This document shows positions 1-5,790 of a stretch of 7,586 nucleotides of DNA, in pieces. The stretch's first letter is position 1; every line of letters starts with the position of its first letter. Under the pieces are notes generated by a model, which saw only the letters and a list, made by a program, of their open reading frames with translations, had not been told where the DNA came from and searched no databases. The stretch covers positions 1 to 7,586 of the forward strand of contig JAILNJ010000053.1 of assembly GCA_024691665.1 (NCBI GenBank), given 5' to 3'. Position numbers and translations under genes: made by a program. Source of the stretch: Gammaproteobacteria bacterium (GTDB lineage Bacteria; Bacillota_I; Bacilli_A; Izemoplasmatales; UBA1188).

Positions 1-228
1 TCTATTGAAGATAATTTAATTAGTGAAGAGCAAAAAAAGCAATTAATTAAGGCGCTAAATTCCTTAAATGATGAAGATAAAGAATTAATTTTCTTATATT
101 TTGGAATTGAAGGTAGAGAAGAACACTCTTATAGTGAATTAGCCAATATATATAATAAGAGTGATGAAACAATTAGACAAAGAATATTAAAAATACTTTT
201 AAAAATAAAGAATAATAACGGGGTGTAA
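1..228 (+). CDS. Sigma-70-family RNA polymerase sigma factor, C-terminal part (5' end outside window)
   Basis: The first reading frame is open from base 1 to a TAA at 226-228 and gives 75 residues of a C-terminus. The stretch LNDEDKELIFLYFGIEG (residues 22-38) followed by SYSELANIYNKSDETIRQRI (44-63) matches sigma-70 region 4: the LxxREixvlxlrFGl helix, then the 4.2 helix-turn-helix that contacts the -35 element, with the conserved E-x-IRQ core. In the family this domain recruits core RNA polymerase to promoters. The protein ends in a Lys/Asn-rich tail just after the helix-turn-helix and lacks the R-x-LKDFL-type ending common in RpoD. It may therefore be an alternative or divergent sigma factor, but regions 1-3 are not visible and I assign no symbol. 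Its stop lies one base before the fhs start, which suggests co-transcription and translational coupling. Confidence 0.8.
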   Translation, partial: SIEDNLISEEQKKQLIKALNSLNDEDKELIFLYFGIEGREEHSYSELANIYNKSDETIRQRILKILLKIKNNNGV

Positions 229-229
229 A

Positions 230-1894
230 ATGAAAAGCGATGTACAAATTTCAAATGAAGCAAAACTTAAAAACATTAAAGAAGTAGCTAAAGAATTAAA
301 CATTAGCGAAGAATCACTTGAGCTTTATGGAAACTATAAAGCTAAAGTAAATGATTCAGCATTAAAGGGTAAAAATCATAATGGTAAAGTAATTCTAGTT
401 ACTGCGATTACTCCAACTAAAGCTGGTGAAGGTAAAACCACTGTATCAATTGGCCTTGCAGATGGACTAAGACAAATTGGTAAGAATGTATGTCTTGCAT
501 TAAGAGAACCTTCTTTAGGTCCAGTTATGGGCTTAAAAGGTGGAGCTACAGGCGGAGGATATACACAAGTTGTACCAATGGATGACATCAACCTTCATTT
601 TACTGGAGACTTACACGCAATCACTGCGGCTAATAACTTAATCTCATCTACAATAGATAATGAACTTTATTATGGCAATAAGCTTAATTTAAACCCTGAA
701 GATATCACATTTAGAAGATGCATGGATATCAACGATAGATCATTAAGAGAAGTTAGAGTTGGATGTGGTTCTAAGTTTAATGGTGTTGAAAGAACTGATA
801 AATTCAACATTACTGTTGCATCAGAAATCATGGCTGTGCTCTGCTTATCAAAAGATAGATATGATCTTGAAAAGAGATTAAACTCTATCTTAATTGGTTA
901 TACATTTGATAAGAAACCAATGTTCGTTAAAGACTTAAATATAACTGGTGCATTACTAGTATTACTTAAGGATGCTATTAAACCTAACCTAGTTCAAACT
1001 TTAGAAGGTACACCAGCATTCATTCATGGCGGACCATTCGCAAATATCGCTCATGGCTGCAATTCTATTATCGCAACTAGTTACGCTAAACATCTAGCTG
1101 ATTATGTTGTTACAGAGGCAGGATTTGGCGCTGATTTAGGCGCAGAAAAGTTCCTTGATATCAAATCAAGAATTATGGACATTGAACCAGCTGCGGTAGT
1201 ACTCGTTGCTACTATTAGAGCTCTTAAGATGCATGGCGGTGAAGATGTTACTGCACTCAAAAATGAAAATGTAGACGCAATGCTTAAAGGTATCGAAAAC
1301 CTTGAAAGACATATTCAAACTATTAAGAACTTCAATAGACCGTATGTAGTAGCTATCAATAGATTCTATAGTGATACAGATAAAGAAGTTAAAGCTTTAA
1401 TGGAATACTTAGATTCAAAAGGTCATCCTTATGCATTATCTAATGGATTCGCTGAAGGTGGTAAAGGTACTATTGATTTAGCTAACTTGGTACTTAAAGT
1501 AGTTGAAAAAGATAATAGTCATATTAAGAGATTATATGAACTTACAGATTCTATTGAAACCAAGATCTTAAACGTAGTTAAAGGCGCATATGGAGGCGCA
1601 GCAGTAGAATACTCTGAATTAGCCCTTAAGAAGTTAGAAGAATTCAATAAACTTGGATATTCTAACCTTATGGTATGTATGGCCAAGACTCAGAACAGTG
1701 TAACTGATGATGCAAAAGTAATTGGTGCACCAGAAGGATTCACTATTCATGTTAAAGATTTATCACTCTCTTTAGGTGCAGGATTTATTGTAGTTTATAC
1801 TGGTAAGATTATTACAATGCCTGGTCTTCCTGAAGATCCAGCAAGTAAACATATGGGCATCGATGACGATAATAACATCTATGGATTATTCTAG
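230..1894 (+). CDS. fhs: Formate--tetrahydrofolate ligase (10-formyl-THF synthetase)
   Basis: This cytoplasmic enzyme joins formate to tetrahydrofolate using ATP and yields 10-formyl-THF for purine synthesis, initiator tRNA formylation and one-carbon metabolism. The 554-residue product has the usual bacterial length (about 556). Visible hallmarks are the nucleotide-binding loop TPTKAGEGKTT (61-71), the family signature GLKGGATGGGY (101-111), PAFIHGGPFANIAHG (262-276), TEAGFGADLGAEKF (295-308) and the C-terminal MPGLP motif. The N-terminus (MKSD..., then ELYGNYKAKV) aligns with typical family starts, so the ATG at 230 is preferred. Its likely ribosome site, GGGGTG at 220-225, lies within the last codons of the sigma-factor gene, implying coupled translation. 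The stop is TAG. No promoter is visible directly upstream. Together with the ferredoxin it fits an anaerobic fermentative or formate-using lifestyle, which is inference. Confidence 0.98.
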   Translation: MKSDVQISNEAKLKNIKEVAKELNISEESLELYGNYKAKVNDSALKGKNHNGKVILVTAITPTKAGEGKTTVSIGLADGLRQIGKNVCLALREPSLGPVMGLKGGATGGGYTQVVPMDDINLHFTGDLHAITAANNLISSTIDNELYYGNKLNLNPEDITFRRCMDINDRSLREVRVGCGSKFNGVERTDKFNITVASEIMAVLCLSKDRYDLEKRLNSILIGYTFDKKPMFVKDLNITGALLVLLKDAIKPNLVQTLEGTPAFIHGGPFANIAHGCNSIIATSYAKHLADYVVTEAGFGADLGAEKFLDIKSRIMDIEPAAVVLVATIRALKMHGGEDVTALKNENVDAMLKGIENLERHIQTIKNFNRPYVVAINRFYSDTDKEVKALMEYLDSKGHPYALSNGFAEGGKGTIDLANLVLKVVEKDNSHIKRLYELTDSIETKILNVVKGAYGGAAVEYSELALKKLEEFNKLGYSNLMVCMAKTQNSVTDDAKVIGAPEGFTIHVKDLSLSLGAGFIVVYTGKIITMPGLPEDPASKHMGIDDDNNIYGLF

Positions 1895-1901
1895 AAAGGA
1901 G
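1895..1901 (+). promoter_or_regulatory. Ribosome binding site of the HD-domain gene
   Basis: AAAGGAG follows directly after the fhs TAG stop. It stands 4 nt from the ATG at 1906, 10 nt from the ATG at 1912 and 13 nt from the ATG at 1915. All three ATGs are in frame (M1, M3, M4), so the start is uncertain by three residues. The 1906 start is kept here, and 1912 is nearly as plausible. Confidence 0.7.
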
Positions 1902-1905
1902 AAAT

Positions 1906-2520
1906 ATGCCTATGATGAACAACAAATACAAAGAAGAATTCTTATCTATTTGGAGAAACAACGTTAAAAGAGAAGGAGCAGATGAACTAATTAAATATGT
2001 ATCTAGTACTGATTTCTTTATCGCTCCAGCATCTAGTCAATACCATTCAGCTTTTGATGGTGGATTATGTGCTCACTCGATAAATGTTTATAGAAGATTA
2101 AAAGAATTAGTTGAAAATGAACCAAGCCTCAAAGGTAAAGTATCTGATGAATCTATCGCAATTATTGGACTTCTACATGATTTATGTAAAGCTAACTTCT
2201 ATAAAACATATTTCAGAAATGTAAAAGAAGATGGCGTATGGGTACAACGTCAAGCTTATAAGATTAATGAAAACTATCCATTTGGACATGGCGAAAAGAG
2301 TGTTTACTTAATCTTAAAGTACATGGATTTAACAGATGAAGAAGCTATGGCTATCAACTGGCATATGGGTGCATACGATTCAAGAACTCTTGGTGGAGCT
2401 CCTCAAATGGGTCAAGCATTCTATAAATATCCATTAGCATTTTTGACACATATTGCCGATTCAATGGCTACATACCTTGATGAAGGTTTAGATAACAATG
2501 ATGAAAACAATTTCTTCTAA
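1906..2520 (+). CDS. HD-domain protein (putative metal-dependent phosphohydrolase)
   Basis: The 204-residue protein carries an HD-superfamily metal-binding pattern: H57 (GLCAHSINV), the H91-D92 doublet (IGLLHDLCKANF), H128 (PFGHGEKS), H153 (INWHMG) and D185 (LTHIADSMATYL). That is the H...HD...H...H...D order of HD phosphohydrolases. H47 and H182 are further histidines near the predicted site. Family members usually cleave phosphate esters of nucleotides or act as phosphodiesterases on nucleic acids or cyclic dinucleotides. The substrate here cannot be told from sequence, and no partner domain such as a nucleic-acid-binding fold is seen. No signal peptide or membrane segment is present, so it is likely cytoplasmic. 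It sits 11 nt after fhs with a good ribosome site and overlaps the next gene by 23 nt, so it is co-transcribed with both. The C-terminus is acidic and Asn-rich. Confidence 0.85.
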   Translation: MPMMNNKYKEEFLSIWRNNVKREGADELIKYVSSTDFFIAPASSQYHSAFDGGLCAHSINVYRRLKELVENEPSLKGKVSDESIAIIGLLHDLCKANFYKTYFRNVKEDGVWVQRQAYKINENYPFGHGEKSVYLILKYMDLTDEEAMAINWHMGAYDSRTLGGAPQMGQAFYKYPLAFLTHIADSMATYLDEGLDNNDENNFF

Positions 2521-3220
2521 AGATAACGTAGAAATCAAGAATCTAATTAAGATATATCAAAATAGAAAAGCCCGTACTGAATCTAACCTATTTATCGTTG
2601 AAGGATATAATATGGTAGAAGAAGCCTCTAAAGCACACGTATTAAAACATGTATATACTTTAAAGGAAGAAAAAGGCTATAAAGACCAAACAATAATTAC
2701 TAAAGAATTAATGAATAAGATCTGTGATTCAGTAACTCCTCAAGGTATTATTGGTCTTTGTGAAAAGCCTAATCTTAACCATATTGGAAACAAAATTCTA
2801 TACTTAGATAGAATCCAAGATCCAGGTAATATGGGAACACTAATTCGTAGTGCTAGAGCGTTCAATTTTGACACAATTATCTTAAATAACACTGTGGATT
2901 TATATAATCCAAAAACTCTCAGAAGTTCTGAAGGAAATTTATTCTATATTAGCTTTGTTGAAAAGACTATTGAAGAGTTAAAAAAAGATGGATATTTCGT
3001 ATTCGGGACATCCATGAATGGTAAAGTGTTAGAAGATTTAAAAGATTGCCCTGAAAAGATTGTCTTAATTCTAGGAAATGAAGGTACAGGTGTATCTCAT
3101 AATCTTTTACAAGCATCTGATGTAAATCTAACTATATCAATGAATAATAATACTGAAAGCTTAAATGTTGGAGTTGCTGGTTCAATAATCATGCATCACT
3201 TAACATTTAATTGCAAATAA
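2498..3220 (+). CDS. TrmH/SpoU-family RNA 2'-O-ribose methyltransferase
   Basis: The 240-residue protein has the two-part layout of SpoU-class (SPOUT) enzymes. A small N-terminal substrate-binding domain (about 1-90, with RTESNLFIVEGYNMVEEA at 26-43) is followed by a knotted SAM-binding domain. All three class motifs are visible: motif 1 DPGNMGTLIRSARAF (108-122), motif 2 ILGNEGTGVS (191-200) and motif 3 SLNVGVAGSI (221-230). Members methylate the 2'-OH of a ribose in rRNA or tRNA using SAM. The overall form resembles the 23S rRNA enzymes and B. subtilis YsgA-like proteins, but the target nucleotide cannot be assigned. Tandem ATGs at 2498 and 2501 both lie inside the end of the HD gene; the overlap is 23 or 20 nt. 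A weak GAAGG at 2482-2486 may serve as ribosome site. The TAA stop runs directly into the terminator. Confidence 0.95.
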   Translation: MMKTISSKDNVEIKNLIKIYQNRKARTESNLFIVEGYNMVEEASKAHVLKHVYTLKEEKGYKDQTIITKELMNKICDSVTPQGIIGLCEKPNLNHIGNKILYLDRIQDPGNMGTLIRSARAFNFDTIILNNTVDLYNPKTLRSSEGNLFYISFVEKTIEELKKDGYFVFGTSMNGKVLEDLKDCPEKIVLILGNEGTGVSHNLLQASDVNLTISMNNNTESLNVGVAGSIIMHHLTFNCK

Positions 3221-3246
3221 AAAAAGCGGCGTCCCGCTTTTTTTAT
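3217..3246. terminator. Bidirectional intrinsic terminator between convergent genes
   Basis: A GCGG/CCGC core (3226-3229 with 3234-3237) closes a CGTC tetraloop. It is extended by A/T pairs made from an A-run on the left and a T-run on the right (down to about 3217/3246). Read forward it ends in a T-tract after the methyltransferase stop. Read on the other strand it likewise ends in a T-tract and overlaps the tandem stops of the ferredoxin gene. It therefore probably ends both transcripts. Confidence 0.93.
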
Positions 3247-3248
3247 TA

Positions 3249-3416
3249 TTATTCTTCTTCGATTGCTGAAACTGGGCAGTTTTCTTGGCAAACACCGCAG
3301 TCGATGCATTGATCTGGATCGATTACGTATTGATCGCCTTCACTGATACAACCAACAGGGCAGTTAGCTGCGCAAGTTCCACAAGCAATACAAGAGTCAG
3401 TAATTTTTCTTGGCAT
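3249..3416 (-). CDS. 2[4Fe-4S] ferredoxin, clostridial type
   Basis: The minus strand encodes 55 residues starting MPRKITDSCIACGTC. Two CxxCxxCxxxCP motifs are present: C9-C12-C15-C19-P20 and C37-C40-C43-C47-P48. This is the pseudo-twofold bacterial ferredoxin that binds two [4Fe-4S] clusters and carries low-potential electrons in the cytoplasm, for example for pyruvate:ferredoxin oxidoreductase or hydrogenase; the partner here is unknown. A ninth cysteine, C23 in CPVGCI, lies outside the two motifs. The length (about 55) is normal for the family. The start is supported by AAGGGGGA at 3424-3431 (minus-strand reading), 7 nt before the ATG. The stop is followed by two further in-frame TAA codons that run into the shared terminator. 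The gene is transcribed alone, converging on the methyltransferase operon and divergent from yneF. Confidence 0.95.
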   Translation of the reverse strand: MPRKITDSCIACGTCAANCPVGCISEGDQYVIDPDQCIDCGVCQENCPVSAIEEE

Positions 3417-3445
3417 AATTTAGTCCCCCTTGCAAGTTATAATTT

Positions 3446-3474
3446 ATTTTAGAACATATTTTTTTATATGTAAA
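3446..3474 (-). promoter_or_regulatory. Predicted sigma-A-type promoter of the ferredoxin gene
   Basis: On the minus strand a -35 box TTTACA (3469-3474) is separated by exactly 17 bp from a -10 box TAAAAT (3446-3451). Both are one or two bases from consensus. Transcription would begin near 3439 and give a leader of about 22 nt that contains the strong AAGGGGGA ribosome site. Confidence 0.7.
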
Positions 3475-3476
3475 GT

Positions 3477-3505
3477 TTGATTTTTAATCTTTCTTGATGT
3501 ATTAT
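3477..3505 (+). promoter_or_regulatory. Predicted promoter of the yneF-like gene
   Basis: A -35-like TTGATT (3477-3482) and a -10-like TATTAT (3500-3505) are spaced by 17 bp; an alternative -10 is TATATT at 3503-3508. The -35 box is only 2 bp from that of the divergent ferredoxin promoter, so polymerase binding at the two may interfere. Confidence 0.55.
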
Positions 3506-3536
3506 ATTTTTAGAAAATATAGAAGGAGATTTTGAT

Positions 3537-3752
3537 ATGCCTTGGTGGGGAGTATTATTAATTGGTATCGGTGCTTTACTTATAGGTGCTGTAGTAGGTT
3601 TCTTTGTAGCTCTTAGAGTATTCAAGAAGATGCAAGAAAAGAATCCACCAATTAATGAAGATATGATTCGTACTATGTTTAGACAAATGGGCGTTGCACC
3701 ATCTGAAAAACGTGTTAGACAAGTAATGGAATCAATGAAACAAAAACAATAA
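3537..3752 (+). CDS. yneF: YneF/UPF0154-family small membrane protein
   Basis: The 71-residue product has one hydrophobic segment at about residues 3-28 (PWWGVLLIGIGALL...), followed by basic residues RVFKK. It then has the family hallmark NPPINEDMIRTMFRQMG (36-52) and a C-terminal PSEKRVRQVMESMK helix (55-68). This combination is diagnostic of the UPF0154/YneF family found in Bacilli and Mollicutes. Length and layout are normal. A single-pass membrane protein with a cytoplasmic helical tail is predicted; its molecular role is not established. A strong AGAAGGAGAT ribosome site at 3521-3530 stands 6 nt before the ATG. The gene has its own predicted promoter and terminator and so appears monocistronic. 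Confidence 0.93.
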   Translation: MPWWGVLLIGIGALLIGAVVGFFVALRVFKKMQEKNPPINEDMIRTMFRQMGVAPSEKRVRQVMESMKQKQ

Positions 3753-3764
3753 AAACATGAAGAT

Positions 3765-3790
3765 AAAAAACCACAATTTAGTGGTTTTTT
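3765..3790 (+). terminator. Intrinsic terminator after yneF
   Basis: A 10-bp stem pairs AAAAAACCAC (3765-3774) with GTGGTTTTTT (3781-3790) around a 6-nt loop. The T-run forms the release tract. The G+C core is only four pairs, so some read-through towards parE is possible. The flanking A-run would also allow function in the reverse direction. Confidence 0.85.
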
Positions 3791-3798
3791 ATTTGCTC

Positions 3799-3817
3799 TA
3801 TAATGTTATAATATAAT
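3799..3817 (+). promoter_or_regulatory. parE: AT-rich promoter region of parE-parC
   Basis: Three perfect TATAAT hexamers occur within 19 bp, at 3799-3804, 3807-3812 and 3812-3817. The middle one is preceded by TG at 3804-3805, making an extended -10 (TGTTATAAT). No good -35 is visible: the 17-bp position falls in the T-run of the terminator stem. An extended -10 promoter that starts transcription a short distance before the parE ATG is the simplest reading. Confidence 0.55.
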
Positions 3818-3845
3818 ATATTATTATTTATTTTGGTGGTATTTT

Positions 3846-5789
3846 ATGGCAAATGATAATTACGGCGCATCGTCAATACAAATACTTGAAGGCTTAGAAG
3901 CTGTTAGAAAAAGACCTGGTATGTATATTGGTTCAACCGATTCAAGAGGTCTCCATCAACTCGTATGGGAAATAGTAGATAATGCAGTTGATGAAGCTTT
4001 AGCAGGTTTTTGTAAGAATATAACAGTAACAATTAAACAAGATAACTCAATAAAGGTAGAAGATGACGGAAGAGGACTTCCTGTTGGGCCACACAAATCA
4101 GGACAAGACGTTTTAAACGTTATTTTCACTGTGCTACATGCCGGTGGTAAATTCAGCGAAGATGGAGCATATAAGACAGCTGGTGGTCTACACGGTGTAG
4201 GTGCATCTGTTGTAAATGCTTTATCTGAATGGGTTGAAGTAAAGTCATATAAAAACGGTAACGTATATCACCAAAGATTTGAAAATGGAGGAAAGAAGTT
4301 CCCTAAAGAAATCGAGAACTTAGGTCCTACAAGAAAACATGGTACTGAAGTATGGTTTAAACCAGATCATACTATTTTCTCTACAACTTTATATAACTAT
4401 CAAACAATTAAGGAAAGACTCAAAGAGTCTGCATACCTTATTAAGAACTTAACTCTTACATTAATCGATGAAAGAACAAAGACTGAAGATGTATTCTGCT
4501 ATGAAAATGGTATTAGTGAATACGCTGAATATCTTTGTGGAAGCTATAATAAGATTCTTGAAAAGACAATCTACTTTGAACAAGAACTTCAAAAGATTAA
4601 TGTAGAATTCTCAATTCAATACTTATCTAATGGTTATGGTGAAAACATTCACTCATTTGTAAATAACGTTAGAACTCGTGATGCAGGTAGCCATGAAGTA
4701 GGTTTTAAAACTGCACTCACTAAAGTATTTAATGAATTCGCATATAAACTTGGAGTCTTAAAAGAAAAAGATTCTCCATTTGAAGGACCAGATGTAAGAG
4801 AAGGTTTATGTGCAGTCCTCTCACTTAAAGTTCCAGAAAGTATTCTAGAATTTGAAGGACAAACAAAAGATAAACTCGGTACACCTCTTGCAAAACCAGT
4901 AGTAGAACAAGTTGTTACTGATAAACTTAAAATCTATTTCACAGAAAACCAAGCAGTAATTCAAGACTTATTACAAAGAGCTTTGCAAGCTAGAAATGCC
5001 AGAGAAGCTGCAAGAAAAGCAAGAGATACAGCTAGACTTATTAAATCTAAGACTAAACTTGAACAAAACTTATCAGGTAAGTTATCTCCTGCATCTACTA
5101 AAGACGCAAGAATTAATGAATTGTTCTTAGTAGAGGGTGATTCTGCCGGTGGTTCTGCTAAACAAGGTAGAGATAGAAGATTCCAAGCTATCCTTCCTTT
5201 AAGAGGTAAAGTATTAAATACTGAAAAAGCATCTGTAGAAGATGTGCTTAAGAATGAAGAATTAAATACTATTATCTATACAATTGGTGCATCATTTGGT
5301 AATAACTTTGATATCAAGAAATGTAACTATAACAAGGTTATTATTATGACCGATGCCGATGTCGATGGTAGCCATATTCAAATTCTATTACTTACATTCT
5401 TCTTTAGATATATGACTGAATTAATTAAGGCAGGAAAAGTTTATATCGCTCTTCCTCCTCTATATAAGATTACTCAACAGGGAGTTAAGAACCCTAAAGT
5501 TTTATATGTTTATAGTGATGAAGAAAAGGAAGAAGTCACTAAAGACATGAAAAAGTATGCAATTCAAAGATATAAAGGTTTAGGCGAAATGAATGCATCT
5601 CAACTCTGGGAAACCACAATGGACCCTAAGAATAGAACTTTGATTCAAGTTAAGATTGAAGATATTGCTGATGCAGAACAATCTGTATCAGTACTTATGG
5701 GTGATGATGTAGAACCTAGAAAACAATGGATTGATAATAATGTATCATTCGCTGAAATCGATGACTTTAAAGTAGAAGGAAACGAATAG
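3846..5789 (+). CDS. parE: DNA topoisomerase IV subunit B (ParE)
   Basis: ParE is the ATPase subunit of topoisomerase IV, which with ParC decatenates daughter chromosomes and relaxes supercoils. The 647 residues are close to the ~655 of B. subtilis ParE. A GHKL ATPase domain shows EIVDNAVDEALAG with catalytic E42 and Mg-binding N46, EDDGRG (72-77), the GGLHGVGASVVNAL lid (113-126) and the QTKDKLGT K-loop (339-346). The TOPRIM domain shows E430-G-D-S (LVEGDSAGG) and the metal site DADVDG with D503, D505 and D507. The conserved QRYKGLGEMN is at 574-583. I favour ParE over GyrB because of QGRDRRFQAILPLRGKVLNT (440-459), ALSEWVEV and the MGDDVEPRKQWIDNNV C-terminus, which read like Gram-positive ParE. 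A GGTGGT at 3835-3840 is the probable, imperfect ribosome site. The stop is one base before parC. Confidence 0.97.
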   Translation: MANDNYGASSIQILEGLEAVRKRPGMYIGSTDSRGLHQLVWEIVDNAVDEALAGFCKNITVTIKQDNSIKVEDDGRGLPVGPHKSGQDVLNVIFTVLHAGGKFSEDGAYKTAGGLHGVGASVVNALSEWVEVKSYKNGNVYHQRFENGGKKFPKEIENLGPTRKHGTEVWFKPDHTIFSTTLYNYQTIKERLKESAYLIKNLTLTLIDERTKTEDVFCYENGISEYAEYLCGSYNKILEKTIYFEQELQKINVEFSIQYLSNGYGENIHSFVNNVRTRDAGSHEVGFKTALTKVFNEFAYKLGVLKEKDSPFEGPDVREGLCAVLSLKVPESILEFEGQTKDKLGTPLAKPVVEQVVTDKLKIYFTENQAVIQDLLQRALQARNAREAARKARDTARLIKSKTKLEQNLSGKLSPASTKDARINELFLVEGDSAGGSAKQGRDRRFQAILPLRGKVLNTEKASVEDVLKNEELNTIIYTIGASFGNNFDIKKCNYNKVIIMTDADVDGSHIQILLLTFFFRYMTELIKAGKVYIALPPLYKITQQGVKNPKVLYVYSDEEKEEVTKDMKKYAIQRYKGLGEMNASQLWETTMDPKNRTLIQVKIEDIADAEQSVSVLMGDDVEPRKQWIDNNVSFAEIDDFKVEGNE

Positions 5790-5790
5790 T

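Noticed and set aside
376..591. 71-codon open frame on the minus strand inside fhs
   Set aside because: It lies fully antisense to the conserved nucleotide-binding part of fhs, has no ribosome site, and its Pro/Ser-rich product resembles no family. It is a shadow frame.
3417..3536. A small RNA or an extra short gene between ferredoxin and yneF
   Set aside because: The 120-nt AT-rich gap holds only promoter boxes and ribosome sites for the flanking genes. No stable hairpin or credible reading frame was found.
3753..3845. Riboswitch or small RNA between yneF and parE
   Set aside because: The 93-nt gap is explained by a simple hairpin terminator and promoter hexamers. No room or conserved structure remains for a riboswitch.
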